17,009 nt of DNA, from the NCBI GenBank assembly GCA_021155145.1, contig JAJNPX010000208.1, positions 1 through 17,009 on the forward strand, given 5' to 3'. The translations under genes were made by a program, and so were the position numbers. Shown here one piece after another: positions 6,301 through 14,445 of the stretch (positions within the stretch are counted from its first letter, which is position 1; every line of letters starts with the position of its first letter). Under the pieces are notes generated by a model, which saw nothing but the letters and a program-made list of their open reading frames with translations, ran no database searches and was not told the DNA's origin. The stretch comes from Acidisarcina sp. GTDB lineage: Bacteria > Acidobacteriota > Blastocatellia > Pyrinomonadales > Pyrinomonadaceae.

Positions 6301-6329
6301 TTGACATTAAACAGTGTTTAATTCATTAT
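6301..6329 (+). promoter_or_regulatory. Promoter of the GGDEF-EAL gene
   Basis: TTGACA (6301-6306) is a perfect -35 and is followed after 17 bp by CATTAT (6324-6329), four of six matches to the -10 consensus, with further TA-rich bases next to it. Transcription would begin near 6336, after the ATG at 6332 and the GTG at 6314, which argues that the protein starts downstream at 6443 and leaves a leader of about 105 nt. Confidence 0.65.
6306..6322. promoter_or_regulatory. 17-bp palindromic operator inside the promoter spacer
   Basis: ATTAAACA-G-TGTTTAAT is a perfect 8-bp inverted repeat around one base, filling the spacer between the -35 and -10 boxes of the GGDEF-EAL gene. A dimer bound here would block RNA polymerase. 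The symmetry and size are like operators of TetR-type repressors, but no regulator gene is in the window. It lies about 42 bp upstream of the trmFO -10 box, so it may also influence that promoter. Confidence 0.65.
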
Positions 6330-6442
6330 ATATGCTGGCCTTGCCGCCTTCGCGGCGTTCTTTTTGTGCCCACCCGCACCCGGCCGACTCCTGCGAAGTC
6401 TCCAATCCAACTTTCATTCGGACCTTCGTCCGCCAAATATCA

Positions 6443-9109
6443 ATGGACCTGAACCTGCGTAACGAGACGCGCAATATCCCACCCATACCGCCAGTGACCG
6501 AAGAGGTCGACGGCCCACCGGAATTGCTCCCCTTTGACGGTTTCGGCATGACCACGATGCGAAACCTCGGCGACAGCATTTTCAACTCGATAAACGATGC
6601 CATTCTCGTTATCGACCGGAATGCCGTCATCGACCGCGTAAATCCGGCCACCCTCGAACTAACAGGCTTCAGATTCAGCGAGCTTGTCGGCAAGCCGGTC
6701 AGCGTTCTCACACGCAATCGCCGGCTCTTTAAGCGGATATTCAGCGAGACGCTCGCCGGCAACCGGCTCAAGAACCGTTTTGAAATGTACTGCCGCCGGA
6801 AGGACGGCTCGGTCTTTCCGGTTTCGGTCTCGACGTCGACGATCTTCGATCCGAAGCTGAACGAACACAAGCTCGTCTGCGTCGCCCGCGACATTACTCA
6901 TCGCCGGCGCCTCGAGGCGGAAGCACGCGCCATTTCGCGTATCATTCACGGTGTCACAACCACAAGCAATCTCGAAGAGTTGTTCAAGCTAATTCATCGA
7001 ACGATCAAACGGATCGTCTATGCGGAGAATTTCTTTGTCGCACTTTATGACCCGCAGACCGAAATGCTCTCGATGCAGTTCTGGGTCGACAAATACGATC
7101 CCATGCCCGCACCTTTGAAGGTGGGGCGCAGCATGAGCGCTTACGTCTTCCGAACGGGTGAACCGCTGCTCCTGACCGATGAGGACGCCCAGCGGATCAT
7201 CGAAAGCGGCGAGGTCGAATCGGTCGGCACCGACTCCCCGATATGGTTGGGCGTACCGCTAAAGACGCCCGCCGGGCCGATCGGCGTGCTGGTCGTGCAA
7301 GACTACGAAAACTCCGACACCTATTCTGAACGCGATGTCGAACTGCTGAGTTCCGTCGCGGACCAGATAGCTGTGGCGATCGAACGCAAACGCAACGACG
7401 ACGCCTTGAAACTCAGCCAGGAGAGATTCCAACTCGTTACCCAGGCAACAAGCGATGCTATCTGGGACTGGAATCTATACAGCGACGAGATCTGGTGGAA
7501 CGACGGCATCCAGAAGCTCTTTGGCTATACCGCTGAGGAGATGGGCGGCGACATCTCGTCCTGGAAGCAGCGCCTCCACCCTGATGATGCCGAGCGCGTT
7601 CTCCGTGACATCCAGCAGCATATCGATACCGGAAAGGCCCATTGGACGGACGAATACCGCTTTCGCAGAAAGGACGGGACGTTCGCATATGTCATCGATC
7701 GCGGATATGTAGTTTATGACCAGGACGAGATGCCGATAAGGATGATCGGTTCGATGATGGACGTTACCGAGCGTAAATCGCTCGAAGATCAGCTTACCCA
7801 TCAGGCGTTGCACGACCCGCTTACCAACATCGCAAATCGAGCATTGTTTCAGAATCGGGTGGACCACGCGCTCGCAAAGCTGCCGCGAACCAGTTCACAG
7901 CTTGCTGTTCTTTTTCTGGACCTCGACAATTTCAAGGCCATCAACGATTCCCTCGGCCATGCCGCCGGCGACAAACTTCTTATTTCGGTGGCTGAACGGC
8001 TGCAGGACTGCCTGCGGACCACCGACACTGCCGCCCGGCTGGGCGGAGACGAGTTTGCGGTCCTATGCGAATCGGTGACCCGCGTCGAAGAAGCGGTGAT
8101 GATCGCAGAGCGGATACTCGACGTTTTTCGCCAGCCGTTCATGATCGACGGAAAGGAGACCCATGTAGGCACGAGCATCGGGGTCGCCGCCAGCAGCGAT
8201 GATGCGATGACGTCCGAGGCTCTCCTTCGAAACGCCGATCTCGCAATGTATCTGGCAAAAAATGAGGGCAAAGGTACTTACGTCGTTTTTGAGCCGAAGA
8301 TGCACGAAGCGCTTATGGAGCGGATCGAACTCGAGGATGACCTTCGCCGCGGGATCGAGCATCACGAATTCGTAATTCACTATCAGCCGATCCTTGATCT
8401 CAGCTCCAACGACATGCTTGGCATGGAAGCTCTTGTCCGCTGGGCACACCCCAAGTACGGACTTCTTTCGCCGATGAAATTCATACCGCTTGCAGAGGAA
8501 ACCGACCTTATCGTCCCGCTCGGCGCCTGGATCCTTCGCGAGGCGTGCCGGCAGGTGCAGATCTGGCGTGAGGAATACAGCGAGAAGATGGACTTTTCGG
8601 TGACTGTCAATATTTCCATTCGGCAGTTCCAGCAAAGGGAGCTTGTCGATATGGTAAGCCGTGCGCTTCTTGCCTCGGGCCTGCCCGCGCGTTGTCTGGT
8701 CCTCGAGATCACGGAAAGCTTCATGATGCAGGACACCGAATCGACGATAGCGAAGCTCCAGCTCCTCAAGGACCTCGGCGTCAGGCTCGCCATAGACGAC
8801 TTTGGTACCGGATACTCGAGCCTTAGCTATCTGCAGCGATTCCCGATCGACATTTTAAAGATCGACAAGTCTTTCGTCGAAAAACTCGGACAGGGCAACG
8901 AAGGCAGCGCCGTCGCGAAAGCGATCATTATGATGGGAGACTCGCTTAATCTCAAAACCATCGCCGAAGGCATCGAACATCCGGACCAGATCGACGAACT
9001 CCAGAACCTCGGCTGCGGGGCCGGCCAGGGCTATCATTTTGCCCGTCCTTTGACGACGGAGGATATGCAGAGTTTTCTGCGTGACCGTTGTCCCTCGGAA
9101 GCCGCCTAG
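6443..9109 (+). CDS. PAS-GAF-PAS-GGDEF-EAL cyclic-di-GMP turnover protein
   Basis: A signalling protein of 888 residues from the chosen ATG. In order: PAS (about 41-153), GAF (about 162-315), PAS/PAC (about 326-447), GGDEF (about 449-615) and EAL (about 632-877). No membrane helix or signal peptide is seen, so it is cytoplasmic. The cyclase motif GGDEF is intact (534-538), and an inhibitory I-site RTTD (525-528) lies exactly five residues before it. The phosphodiesterase signature GMEALVRW (Glu662) and DDFGTG (785-790), with NISIRQF, DILKID and AEGIEH, is also complete, so both activities are possible and the sensors probably set the balance. The upstream frame from 6314 (GTG) or 6332 (ATG) is rejected because it would lie across the promoter and encodes low-quality sequence. 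No Shine-Dalgarno is visible. Its ligands are unknown. The neighbouring polysaccharide genes fit a biofilm or capsule switch. Confidence 0.95.
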   Translation: MDLNLRNETRNIPPIPPVTEEVDGPPELLPFDGFGMTTMRNLGDSIFNSINDAILVIDRNAVIDRVNPATLELTGFRFSELVGKPVSVLTRNRRLFKRIFSETLAGNRLKNRFEMYCRRKDGSVFPVSVSTSTIFDPKLNEHKLVCVARDITHRRRLEAEARAISRIIHGVTTTSNLEELFKLIHRTIKRIVYAENFFVALYDPQTEMLSMQFWVDKYDPMPAPLKVGRSMSAYVFRTGEPLLLTDEDAQRIIESGEVESVGTDSPIWLGVPLKTPAGPIGVLVVQDYENSDTYSERDVELLSSVADQIAVAIERKRNDDALKLSQERFQLVTQATSDAIWDWNLYSDEIWWNDGIQKLFGYTAEEMGGDISSWKQRLHPDDAERVLRDIQQHIDTGKAHWTDEYRFRRKDGTFAYVIDRGYVVYDQDEMPIRMIGSMMDVTERKSLEDQLTHQALHDPLTNIANRALFQNRVDHALAKLPRTSSQLAVLFLDLDNFKAINDSLGHAAGDKLLISVAERLQDCLRTTDTAARLGGDEFAVLCESVTRVEEAVMIAERILDVFRQPFMIDGKETHVGTSIGVAASSDDAMTSEALLRNADLAMYLAKNEGKGTYVVFEPKMHEALMERIELEDDLRRGIEHHEFVIHYQPILDLSSNDMLGMEALVRWAHPKYGLLSPMKFIPLAEETDLIVPLGAWILREACRQVQIWREEYSEKMDFSVTVNISIRQFQQRELVDMVSRALLASGLPARCLVLEITESFMMQDTESTIAKLQLLKDLGVRLAIDDFGTGYSSLSYLQRFPIDILKIDKSFVEKLGQGNEGSAVAKAIIMMGDSLNLKTIAEGIEHPDQIDELQNLGCGAGQGYHFARPLTTEDMQSFLRDRCPSEAA

Positions 9110-9170
9110 AAAGGCTCGGGGCCAGTTCGAAGTGTTTCACATTATGGGTTAACATAGGCCGATAGAGGCT

Positions 9171-9749
9171 ATGTATTGCAACAAGTGTGGGCAAGAGAAT
9201 CCGGGCGACGCGGTTTATTGCAAAAAGTGCGGAGGCCACCTGGAGGGCGAGGATGAGACGCGGGTCGCTACCCGCGGAGCCGCGCCGGTCGATAGCCATG
9301 CGGAAAAGCCGATTTTTGCGATCAATCCAACATTAAAATTTGTGGCACTGGGCTATGCCGGAGCGGTGATCGTTGCTTTCCTGCTGGTCATACTGCTTAC
9401 GGCGCTTTTACCGGTCTTTAACCCGTTCATTGGGGTTGGGCTGGGGTTTCTGCTGTTGCTTATCCCGGTATATTTTCATCTCAGGCAAAAGCTCGTACGC
9501 TATTCGCTCACGGCTACGATGATCGAGATCGACCGCGGCCTCATCTCGCGCACGACACAGAATGTGCCTCTTCGGCGGGTTCAGGACGTTACGGTTACCG
9601 CTTCGATCTTTCAGCGGATGCTCGGGTATGGCGACATAATGATCGATAACGCGAGCGAGGATGGCGGAAAGATAATTCTCGATAACGTCGATTCGCCAAG
9701 AAAATTTGCCGATCTGATCCTAAGGGAGATCCGCCGGCTCGACAGTTAG
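9171..9749 (+). CDS. Zinc-ribbon and bacterial PH-domain (bPH2) membrane protein
   Basis: A 192-residue protein of unknown cellular role. The N-terminus is a small zinc ribbon, MYCNKCGQEN then YCKKCGG, with Cys3, Cys6, Cys17 and Cys20. A polar linker (about 24-50) leads to two membrane helices (about 57-80 and 84-103), then a YdbS/YdbT-like PH domain (about 108-187; LVRYSLTATMIEIDRGLISR and VPLRRVQDVTV are typical strands). Both ends should face the cytoplasm. The ATG at 9171 has a modest AGAGG four bases before it. It starts 61 bp after the c-di-GMP gene and ends 26 bp before rfbB, so it may be cotranscribed with either. Similar proteins are often annotated only as PH-domain proteins. A link with polysaccharide export is only a suggestion from position. 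Confidence 0.88.
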   Translation: MYCNKCGQENPGDAVYCKKCGGHLEGEDETRVATRGAAPVDSHAEKPIFAINPTLKFVALGYAGAVIVAFLLVILLTALLPVFNPFIGVGLGFLLLLIPVYFHLRQKLVRYSLTATMIEIDRGLISRTTQNVPLRRVQDVTVTASIFQRMLGYGDIMIDNASEDGGKIILDNVDSPRKFADLILREIRRLDS

Positions 9750-9775
9750 CTCTGCGGGCGGTTCGTTGTCACTTT

Positions 9776-10807
9776 ATGCGTACCATTTTTGTAACGGGCG
9801 GTGCCGGGTTCATTGGGTCTGCATTTATCAGGCTCGTTCTGCGGGAGCAGCCGGACGTTTCGATAGTCGATTTTGACGCGTTGACCTATGCCGGAAACCT
9901 CGAGAATCTGGAGGGCATAGACGATCCACGCCATGTTTTTGTCAAAGGCGATATCTGTAACCGCGAAGCCGTAAGAGAGGCCCTTCCAAAGGGCTGCGAA
10001 GCTATTTTCAATTTTGCCGCCGAATCACATGTTGACCGGAGCATCAATTCGGCATATGAATTTCTTCGGACCAACATAATCGGCACCCAGATATTGCTGG
10101 ACGAAGCCCGGGCCGAGGGAGTCCGGCGATTTATACAGGTCTCTACCGATGAGGTAATGGGAAGTCTGCCGGATGATGAGAATGAGATGTTCCATGAAGA
10201 CTCGCCGCTTCGGCCGAATTCACCCTATGCTGCGTCAAAGGCCGCAGCCGAATGTATAGTCCGCGCGGCACGCGAAACTCACGGGGTTGACTCCGTCATC
10301 ACCCGCTGCGGAAATAACTACGGTCCACGCCAGTTCCCCGAAAAGCTGATACCCGTGATGATCGCCAAAGCGATGAATGACGAGCCCCTTACCGTCTATG
10401 GCGACGGAAAGAACGTTCGGGATTGGATCTTCGTAGACGACCATTGCCGCGCCGTTTGGATGGCATTTGAAAAAGGCCGAAGCGGGGAGATATACAATAT
10501 CGGGGCGCGTAAAGAGCTCCAGAACCTCGAGGTGGTAAAGGACATCCTCGACAAACTTGGCAAACCTCACGATCTGATCACATTCGTTCCGGACCGGCCC
10601 GGCCATGACCGGCGTTACGCCATCGATCCGACAAAGACCGAGACCGAATTTGGCTGGCGCCCTGAGACGGATTGGAACAAGGGCCTTGGTATGACGATCG
10701 ACTGGTTCATAGCGAATCAGGCCTGGGTAGATCACATACGGAGTGGGGAATATCGGGAATATCACGAACAAGCGTCGGGCCAGTATCTCAAAGCCAATCC
10801 CTGCTGA
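9776..10807 (+). CDS. rfbB: dTDP-glucose 4,6-dehydratase
   Basis: Second enzyme of dTDP-L-rhamnose synthesis, converting dTDP-glucose to dTDP-4-keto-6-deoxyglucose with bound NAD. The 343 residues form an extended-SDR protein: the Rossmann motif TGGAGFIGS (7-15), AAESHVDRSI (81-90), catalytic Thr124-Asp125-Glu126 in STDEVMG, and Tyr151/Lys155 in SPYAASKA. NNYGPRQFPEKLIP and GDGKNVRDWIFVDDH (substrate binding) are textbook for this enzyme and separate it from UDP-sugar epimerases. One oddity: the usual STDEVYG reads STDEVMG, with Met128 in place of Tyr. No Shine-Dalgarno is seen at the ATG. It is followed by rfbD after 30 bp. rfbA and rfbC, which complete the pathway, are not in the window. 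Confidence 0.95.
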   Translation: MRTIFVTGGAGFIGSAFIRLVLREQPDVSIVDFDALTYAGNLENLEGIDDPRHVFVKGDICNREAVREALPKGCEAIFNFAAESHVDRSINSAYEFLRTNIIGTQILLDEARAEGVRRFIQVSTDEVMGSLPDDENEMFHEDSPLRPNSPYAASKAAAECIVRAARETHGVDSVITRCGNNYGPRQFPEKLIPVMIAKAMNDEPLTVYGDGKNVRDWIFVDDHCRAVWMAFEKGRSGEIYNIGARKELQNLEVVKDILDKLGKPHDLITFVPDRPGHDRRYAIDPTKTETEFGWRPETDWNKGLGMTIDWFIANQAWVDHIRSGEYREYHEQASGQYLKANPC

Positions 10808-10837
10808 ACGGGTCAGGGACACTTCTCCGCCATTCGT

Positions 10838-11686
10838 ATGAAAGTATTGCTGCCGGGCGCCAGAGGGATGGTCGCAAGGTCTGTGGCCGCGTATTGCAGC
10901 TCGATCGGCGACGAGGTTCTCGCCCTCAGCCGGAAAGAGATGGATATCGCAGATCGCGACGCTGTGACGTCGACGGTCCGAGCGTTCCGACCGGACGCGA
11001 TCATAAATTGTGCCGCCTATACCAACGTCGATAAAGCCGAAACTGAGAAAGAACAAGCGTTTCGTGCGAATGTCACGGGACCGGAGAACCTCGCACTTGC
11101 CGCGCGTTCGATCGGCTGCGGTCTGGTTACCGTCTCAACCGACTACGTCTTTGACGGAGCGTGGAATGGTTTCTACGATCAGCGTCATACGCCACGGCCT
11201 CTCAGCGTCTATGGGGAGACGAAACGCCTCGGCGAGATAGCTGCCTCGAGTGCCTTTGCCCGCACTATCGTTGTAAGGACCGGTTGGATCTTCGGGAAAG
11301 GCGGATCCAATTTTCTTAGTCAGATCCCGCGCCTTTTGGCCGAAGGCAGGAATATCACGGCGATCTGCGATGCTTTCGGCACACCGACGTTTGCCGGCGA
11401 CCTGGCCCGACGGCTGCGGGAACTGGCGGAACTAGATCTTCCCGCCGTTTTTCATGTGACGAACGCCGGCGCGGGTGCCAGTTATTTGGAATTTGCTGAT
11501 CGCGTTCGTGAGTTGGGCGGTTTCGACCGCCGCCTCATCGAAGGGGTTTCGATGTCGGATCTGCCGCGGCCTGCACCCCGACCAGCTAATTCGAAACTCG
11601 CATGCCTCTTCAGCGAAAGGTTCGGGCTTGCACCTCTGCCCGATTGGCGCGAAGCTCTCGAGCGATTTGTGACAGATTCGCTTTAG
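10838..11686 (+). CDS. rfbD: dTDP-4-dehydrorhamnose reductase
   Basis: Last step of dTDP-L-rhamnose synthesis, an NAD(P)H-dependent reduction. The 282-residue length fits RmlD. Motifs: the nucleotide-binding PGARGMVA (6-13, with Ala where the third Gly is common), NCAAYTNVDKAE (57-68), STDYVFDG (100-107), the catalytic pair Tyr125/Lys129 in YGETK, RTGWIFGKGGSNF, and FGTPTFAGDLA near the sugar site. It follows rfbB by 30 bp and is probably in the same transcript. The TAG (11684-11686) overlaps the stop codon of the BY-kinase on the other strand, so the two genes converge with a 4-bp overlap and no terminator between them. The supply of rhamnose donor next to a polysaccharide chain-length kinase supports a role in surface polysaccharide. 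Confidence 0.93.
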   Translation: MKVLLPGARGMVARSVAAYCSSIGDEVLALSRKEMDIADRDAVTSTVRAFRPDAIINCAAYTNVDKAETEKEQAFRANVTGPENLALAARSIGCGLVTVSTDYVFDGAWNGFYDQRHTPRPLSVYGETKRLGEIAASSAFARTIVVRTGWIFGKGGSNFLSQIPRLLAEGRNITAICDAFGTPTFAGDLARRLRELAELDLPAVFHVTNAGAGASYLEFADRVRELGGFDRRLIEGVSMSDLPRPAPRPANSKLACLFSERFGLAPLPDWREALERFVTDSL

Positions 11687-14190
11687 TTCTGCGAGTTTTG
11701 GCCGACGCTGTTCGTCTCTACCACAGGCGTCGTTGCCTGGTCATCGGCCGATTTGTAGTAATCGTAATAGCCGGTGCCATAATAGTCGTACTCGATCGAG
11801 CCCGATTTCAAACCGTTCAACACCACGCCATAGATCCGTGCCCCGATGGTTCCGAGCCGCTGCTTGAATCGCCGCATCAGGTGGATCGAGCTCTTATTCG
11901 CCATTGCCACGATCACGACTCCATCGACCAGCGTCGAGAGAATGGCGGCGTCCGTAAACGAGATGGCCGGCGGCGAATCGATGACTATATGTTTATAGCG
12001 GCCGCGCAGGAATTGGAGCAGGTTTCGCATCTCGTTAGAGCTGAGCAGTTCCGTAGGATTAGGAGGTATCGGCCCGCTCGTTATCACCTTAAGCTTTGGC
12101 AGGTCCCGACATTGCTTTATCAGATTCTCGGTATTCCGTTCGCCCGAAAGGTAATTGGTCAGTCCTTTAGTGTTCTCCAGGTCGAAATAATTGTGCAGCC
12201 GCGGCCGCCTGAGATCGCAATCGATTATCACCACCTCGGCGTCCGCCTGAGCAAGCGTGATTGCCGTGTTGACCGCGGTGGTCGTCTTGCCCTCAGAAGG
12301 CTGGGACGATGTGACCAGGATAGATTGTGGCGGCTTTCCGGCCGACGAGAACAGAAGCGAGGTGCGTAGGTGTCGGTAAGCTTCCGACATAGGCGACTGG
12401 CGTTCGTCGAGCGTGACCAGTCCGGTCCCAGGGCTGCCGCCGCCCGCTCCGTTCCCGGAACTTAGGAGCTTTCGCCGGTCACTGTTGAGGTAATGAGGAA
12501 TAAGAGCCAGAGTCGGCAGGCCAAGGTGACGGCTGATATCGTCCGATGTCTTTACCGAATCGTCCAGATAATCCAACAGGAACGCGAGGCCGACGCCGGC
12601 GACCAGCGACAGCATAAAGGCCAGAAAGATGTTCCTGGTTCGTGCCGGCCCGACCAGAAAGCCGCCGGCTGCTTCCGCCGGGATCTTTATGTTGTCGGGT
12701 TCGGTATTTGCGATCGCCAGTTCCTGCTCTTTCTGCCGCTGGATATAAGTATCGAGCAGGTTCCGGTTCGTCTCGATCTGGCGTTTAAGGGTCGTTAGTT
12801 TGGTCTGCGCCTGTCCTTGAATATTCGCTCGGGCCGCCTCTTGCTCGTAGGCAGACAGGGCCTGGGCCTCTTCCCTGCGTTTAGACTCGAGCTGTGCGCG
12901 GAGCGATACGAGCGCGCCGCTCACGGCGTCTTTGTCGACTGCTTTCTTGTCCTGTTCGATCAGCTTTGTGACTTCCTGATCCATCTTCGATTTGTTCGAT
13001 CTAAGAGCCTGGATGCGCTCGTCGATCTTCTTCACTTCAGGATACTCTTCCGTGTACTTTACAAGGAGCTCGGCCTTTTCGGTTTCCGCTGCCTGGATCT
13101 GCTTGTCGAGCGACCGAATGTCATCCTGAAGTTTGGTCTTGCGCTCGGTGCTTTGCCGGATGGCGTCCTGATAGATGGGACTGTCCCTCAGCTCCGGAAT
13201 GCTCGCTCCCTCGCCGCGGCTGCTGGCGGCAAGCGCGGCGTTATACCGGCCTTCGAGGTTGCGGCGAGATTCCATCGCCTTAAGCCATGTCTCGCTCATC
13301 GACCCGAGCCGGCTTGCTGCGAGATCCTGCCCCTTATCCTGAAGCGGCAGATTGCTCTCGCGCATCTGCGCGATCAGCTGCATCTCTTGTTCCGCGATAG
13401 TATTCCTGAGCTCTTCGATCGAAGTGTTCAGGTCGTCCAGTGCACGTCTCGCACCGGCCGTTTCCCGCTCGGCGTCGTTCTTCTTGAATACCTTGGCTAT
13501 CTCAGTTGACACCTTTGCGGCCAGCACCGGATCAGTACTTCTAACGCTGACGTTGACCAGGTTCGTGCGTTCCATCTGGTCGACCGTTATGCTGAATTTC
13601 GAGGCATAGGCGGCCACCCTCGCCTCTTCTTCCGGGGTCAGAGCCACAGCGGCTTCCGACGAGACGTCGTCTGTATCCGCGATGACGGGCAATGAGTTCT
13701 GGTCACGTTCGGCGGGCTTTTCGCTGGAAAATATCGATCGGAGCACACCGCCGATGCCGCGGTCCTCGTTTCCGAACAGGTTCGGCTGGCGATGGAAACC
13801 CAATTCGATCAGGGCCTGCTTCATCAGTTCAGGGCCGCGGAGAAGTTGAAGCTGAGTATTGTAATAGTTGGCATCCTGCCCGAAGTTGATATTGATCGAA
13901 TCTCTCGACGTCACTTTCGGACGCCGCGGCTCGATCAGCATTTGCGTCGTAGCGACATACTGATTCGGCTGTCGGTACATATAGAATGCCGTTGCTGCAG
14001 TGACCAGGATCGCCAAGGCAAGGATAAGCGGAAGCCTCTTATAAACGACCGTAAGATAATGCCGTATCGAGATCCTGCCCTCGATCGACTCGTCGTCGAA
14101 ATACGATGAATATGAGGGCGGGTAATGTGTGGAGGCTGCCTTGAGCTCGACGCTCTTTGGCAGCGGTGTCAAACGCTGGTCCTGTTCCAT
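11683..14190 (-). CDS. Wzz-type chain-length determinant fused to BY tyrosine autokinase
   Basis: An inner-membrane polysaccharide co-polymerase (PCP-2a, Wzc-like) controlling chain length and export. Of 835 residues, the N-terminal Wzz part has a first membrane helix (about 53-72), then a large periplasmic region with long coiled-coil stretches (about 250-330 and 350-500, rich in Glu, Lys, Gln and Arg), and a second helix (about 520-540). The cytoplasmic kinase has Walker A SSQPSEGKTTT (Lys635), Walker A' VVIIDCDLRRPR (653-664) and Walker B HIVIDSPPA (Asp738). The tail is a tyrosine cluster, YDYYGTGYYDYY (801-812), seven Tyr in twelve residues, the site of autophosphorylation in this family. 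A Gly-rich linker sits near 579-590. The fused, single-chain layout is that of Proteobacteria and Acidobacteriota; Firmicutes split it. Its promoter is probably the extended -10 at 14244-14252. No outer-membrane Wza or Wzy is in the window. Confidence 0.95.
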   Translation of the reverse strand: MEQDQRLTPLPKSVELKAASTHYPPSYSSYFDDESIEGRISIRHYLTVVYKRLPLILALAILVTAATAFYMYRQPNQYVATTQMLIEPRRPKVTSRDSININFGQDANYYNTQLQLLRGPELMKQALIELGFHRQPNLFGNEDRGIGGVLRSIFSSEKPAERDQNSLPVIADTDDVSSEAAVALTPEEEARVAAYASKFSITVDQMERTNLVNVSVRSTDPVLAAKVSTEIAKVFKKNDAERETAGARRALDDLNTSIEELRNTIAEQEMQLIAQMRESNLPLQDKGQDLAASRLGSMSETWLKAMESRRNLEGRYNAALAASSRGEGASIPELRDSPIYQDAIRQSTERKTKLQDDIRSLDKQIQAAETEKAELLVKYTEEYPEVKKIDERIQALRSNKSKMDQEVTKLIEQDKKAVDKDAVSGALVSLRAQLESKRREEAQALSAYEQEAARANIQGQAQTKLTTLKRQIETNRNLLDTYIQRQKEQELAIANTEPDNIKIPAEAAGGFLVGPARTRNIFLAFMLSLVAGVGLAFLLDYLDDSVKTSDDISRHLGLPTLALIPHYLNSDRRKLLSSGNGAGGGSPGTGLVTLDERQSPMSEAYRHLRTSLLFSSAGKPPQSILVTSSQPSEGKTTTAVNTAITLAQADAEVVIIDCDLRRPRLHNYFDLENTKGLTNYLSGERNTENLIKQCRDLPKLKVITSGPIPPNPTELLSSNEMRNLLQFLRGRYKHIVIDSPPAISFTDAAILSTLVDGVVIVAMANKSSIHLMRRFKQRLGTIGARIYGVVLNGLKSGSIEYDYYGTGYYDYYKSADDQATTPVVETNSVGQNSQN

Positions 14191-14243
14191 ACTCCGAAAA
14201 CGACGATCCTAAAAACCTTTGATCGAAAAACGCGCAAACTTGA

Positions 14244-14252
14244 TTTATATCA
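14244..14252 (-). promoter_or_regulatory. Extended -10 promoter for the BY-kinase
   Basis: On the minus strand TG-A-TATAAA forms an extended -10 element; transcription would start near 14237, about 46 nt before the ATG at 14190. The -35 match is poor, which is tolerated with an extended -10. The palindrome at 14271-14282 lies in the -35 vicinity and could bind a regulator. Confidence 0.4.
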
Positions 14253-14300
14253 CAATAGGAGGCAGATTACACTAAATTTAGTCTAAACGATTGATTTAAC

Positions 14301-14335
14301 AAGCCTTATGGCCCGCTCGGCGGGTCGAGCGGCTT
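14301..14335. other. GC-rich stem-loop in the divergent region
   Basis: CCGCTCG (14313-14319) pairs with CGAGCGG (14326-14332) over a six-base loop, and outer AAGC/GCTT bases (14301-14304, 14332-14335) can add to an alternative fold. No T-run follows on either side, so it is unlikely to be a standard terminator. Confidence 0.35.
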
Positions 14336-14372
14336 GCCTCGCTTTGTTCCACTTCGATGGCGGATGTTAAAA

Positions 14373-14400
14373 TTGAGGTTTGCTTGAAACTTGCTAAATA
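14373..14400 (+). promoter_or_regulatory. Possible promoter of the FAD/Fe-S oxidoreductase
   Basis: TTGAGG (14373-14378), a 16-bp spacer and TAAATA (14395-14400) make a reasonable sigma-70-type promoter, with a leader of about 40 nt to the ATG at 14446. Confidence 0.4.
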
Positions 14401-14445
14401 TCGGATCTACATTCTTTTTAACGAAAGGTTTCCGGCGAATCGAGT

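Larger units (their letters stand above)
14191..14445. other. Divergent intergenic region, BY-kinase and FAD/Fe-S oxidoreductase
   Basis: These 255 bp hold no gene. They contain candidate promoters for both flanking genes, a perfect 12-bp palindrome ACTAAATTTAGT at 14271-14282, and a GC-rich stem-loop at 14301-14335. The part next to the BY-kinase is clearly AT-richer than the coding DNA. Confidence 0.6.

Noticed and set aside
6251..6307. N-terminal extension of TrmFO
   Set aside because: It reads through the -10 region and adds 19 residues before the conserved start MSDWINVIGGG.
6314..6442. N-terminal extension of the GGDEF-EAL protein from GTG 6314 or ATG 6332
   Set aside because: These starts lie within or before the predicted transcript start, and the added residues look non-coding.
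8063..8793. Long minus-strand frames opposite the GGDEF-EAL gene
   Set aside because: Shadows of a strongly supported gene on the other strand.
9130..9160. dif-like site for XerC/D (CACATTATGGGTTAACAT)
   Set aside because: Only loose resemblance; the two half sites and 6-bp centre of dif are not present.
11602..12369. 255-codon plus-strand frame
   Set aside because: Antisense to the BY-kinase domain, which has full Walker motifs.
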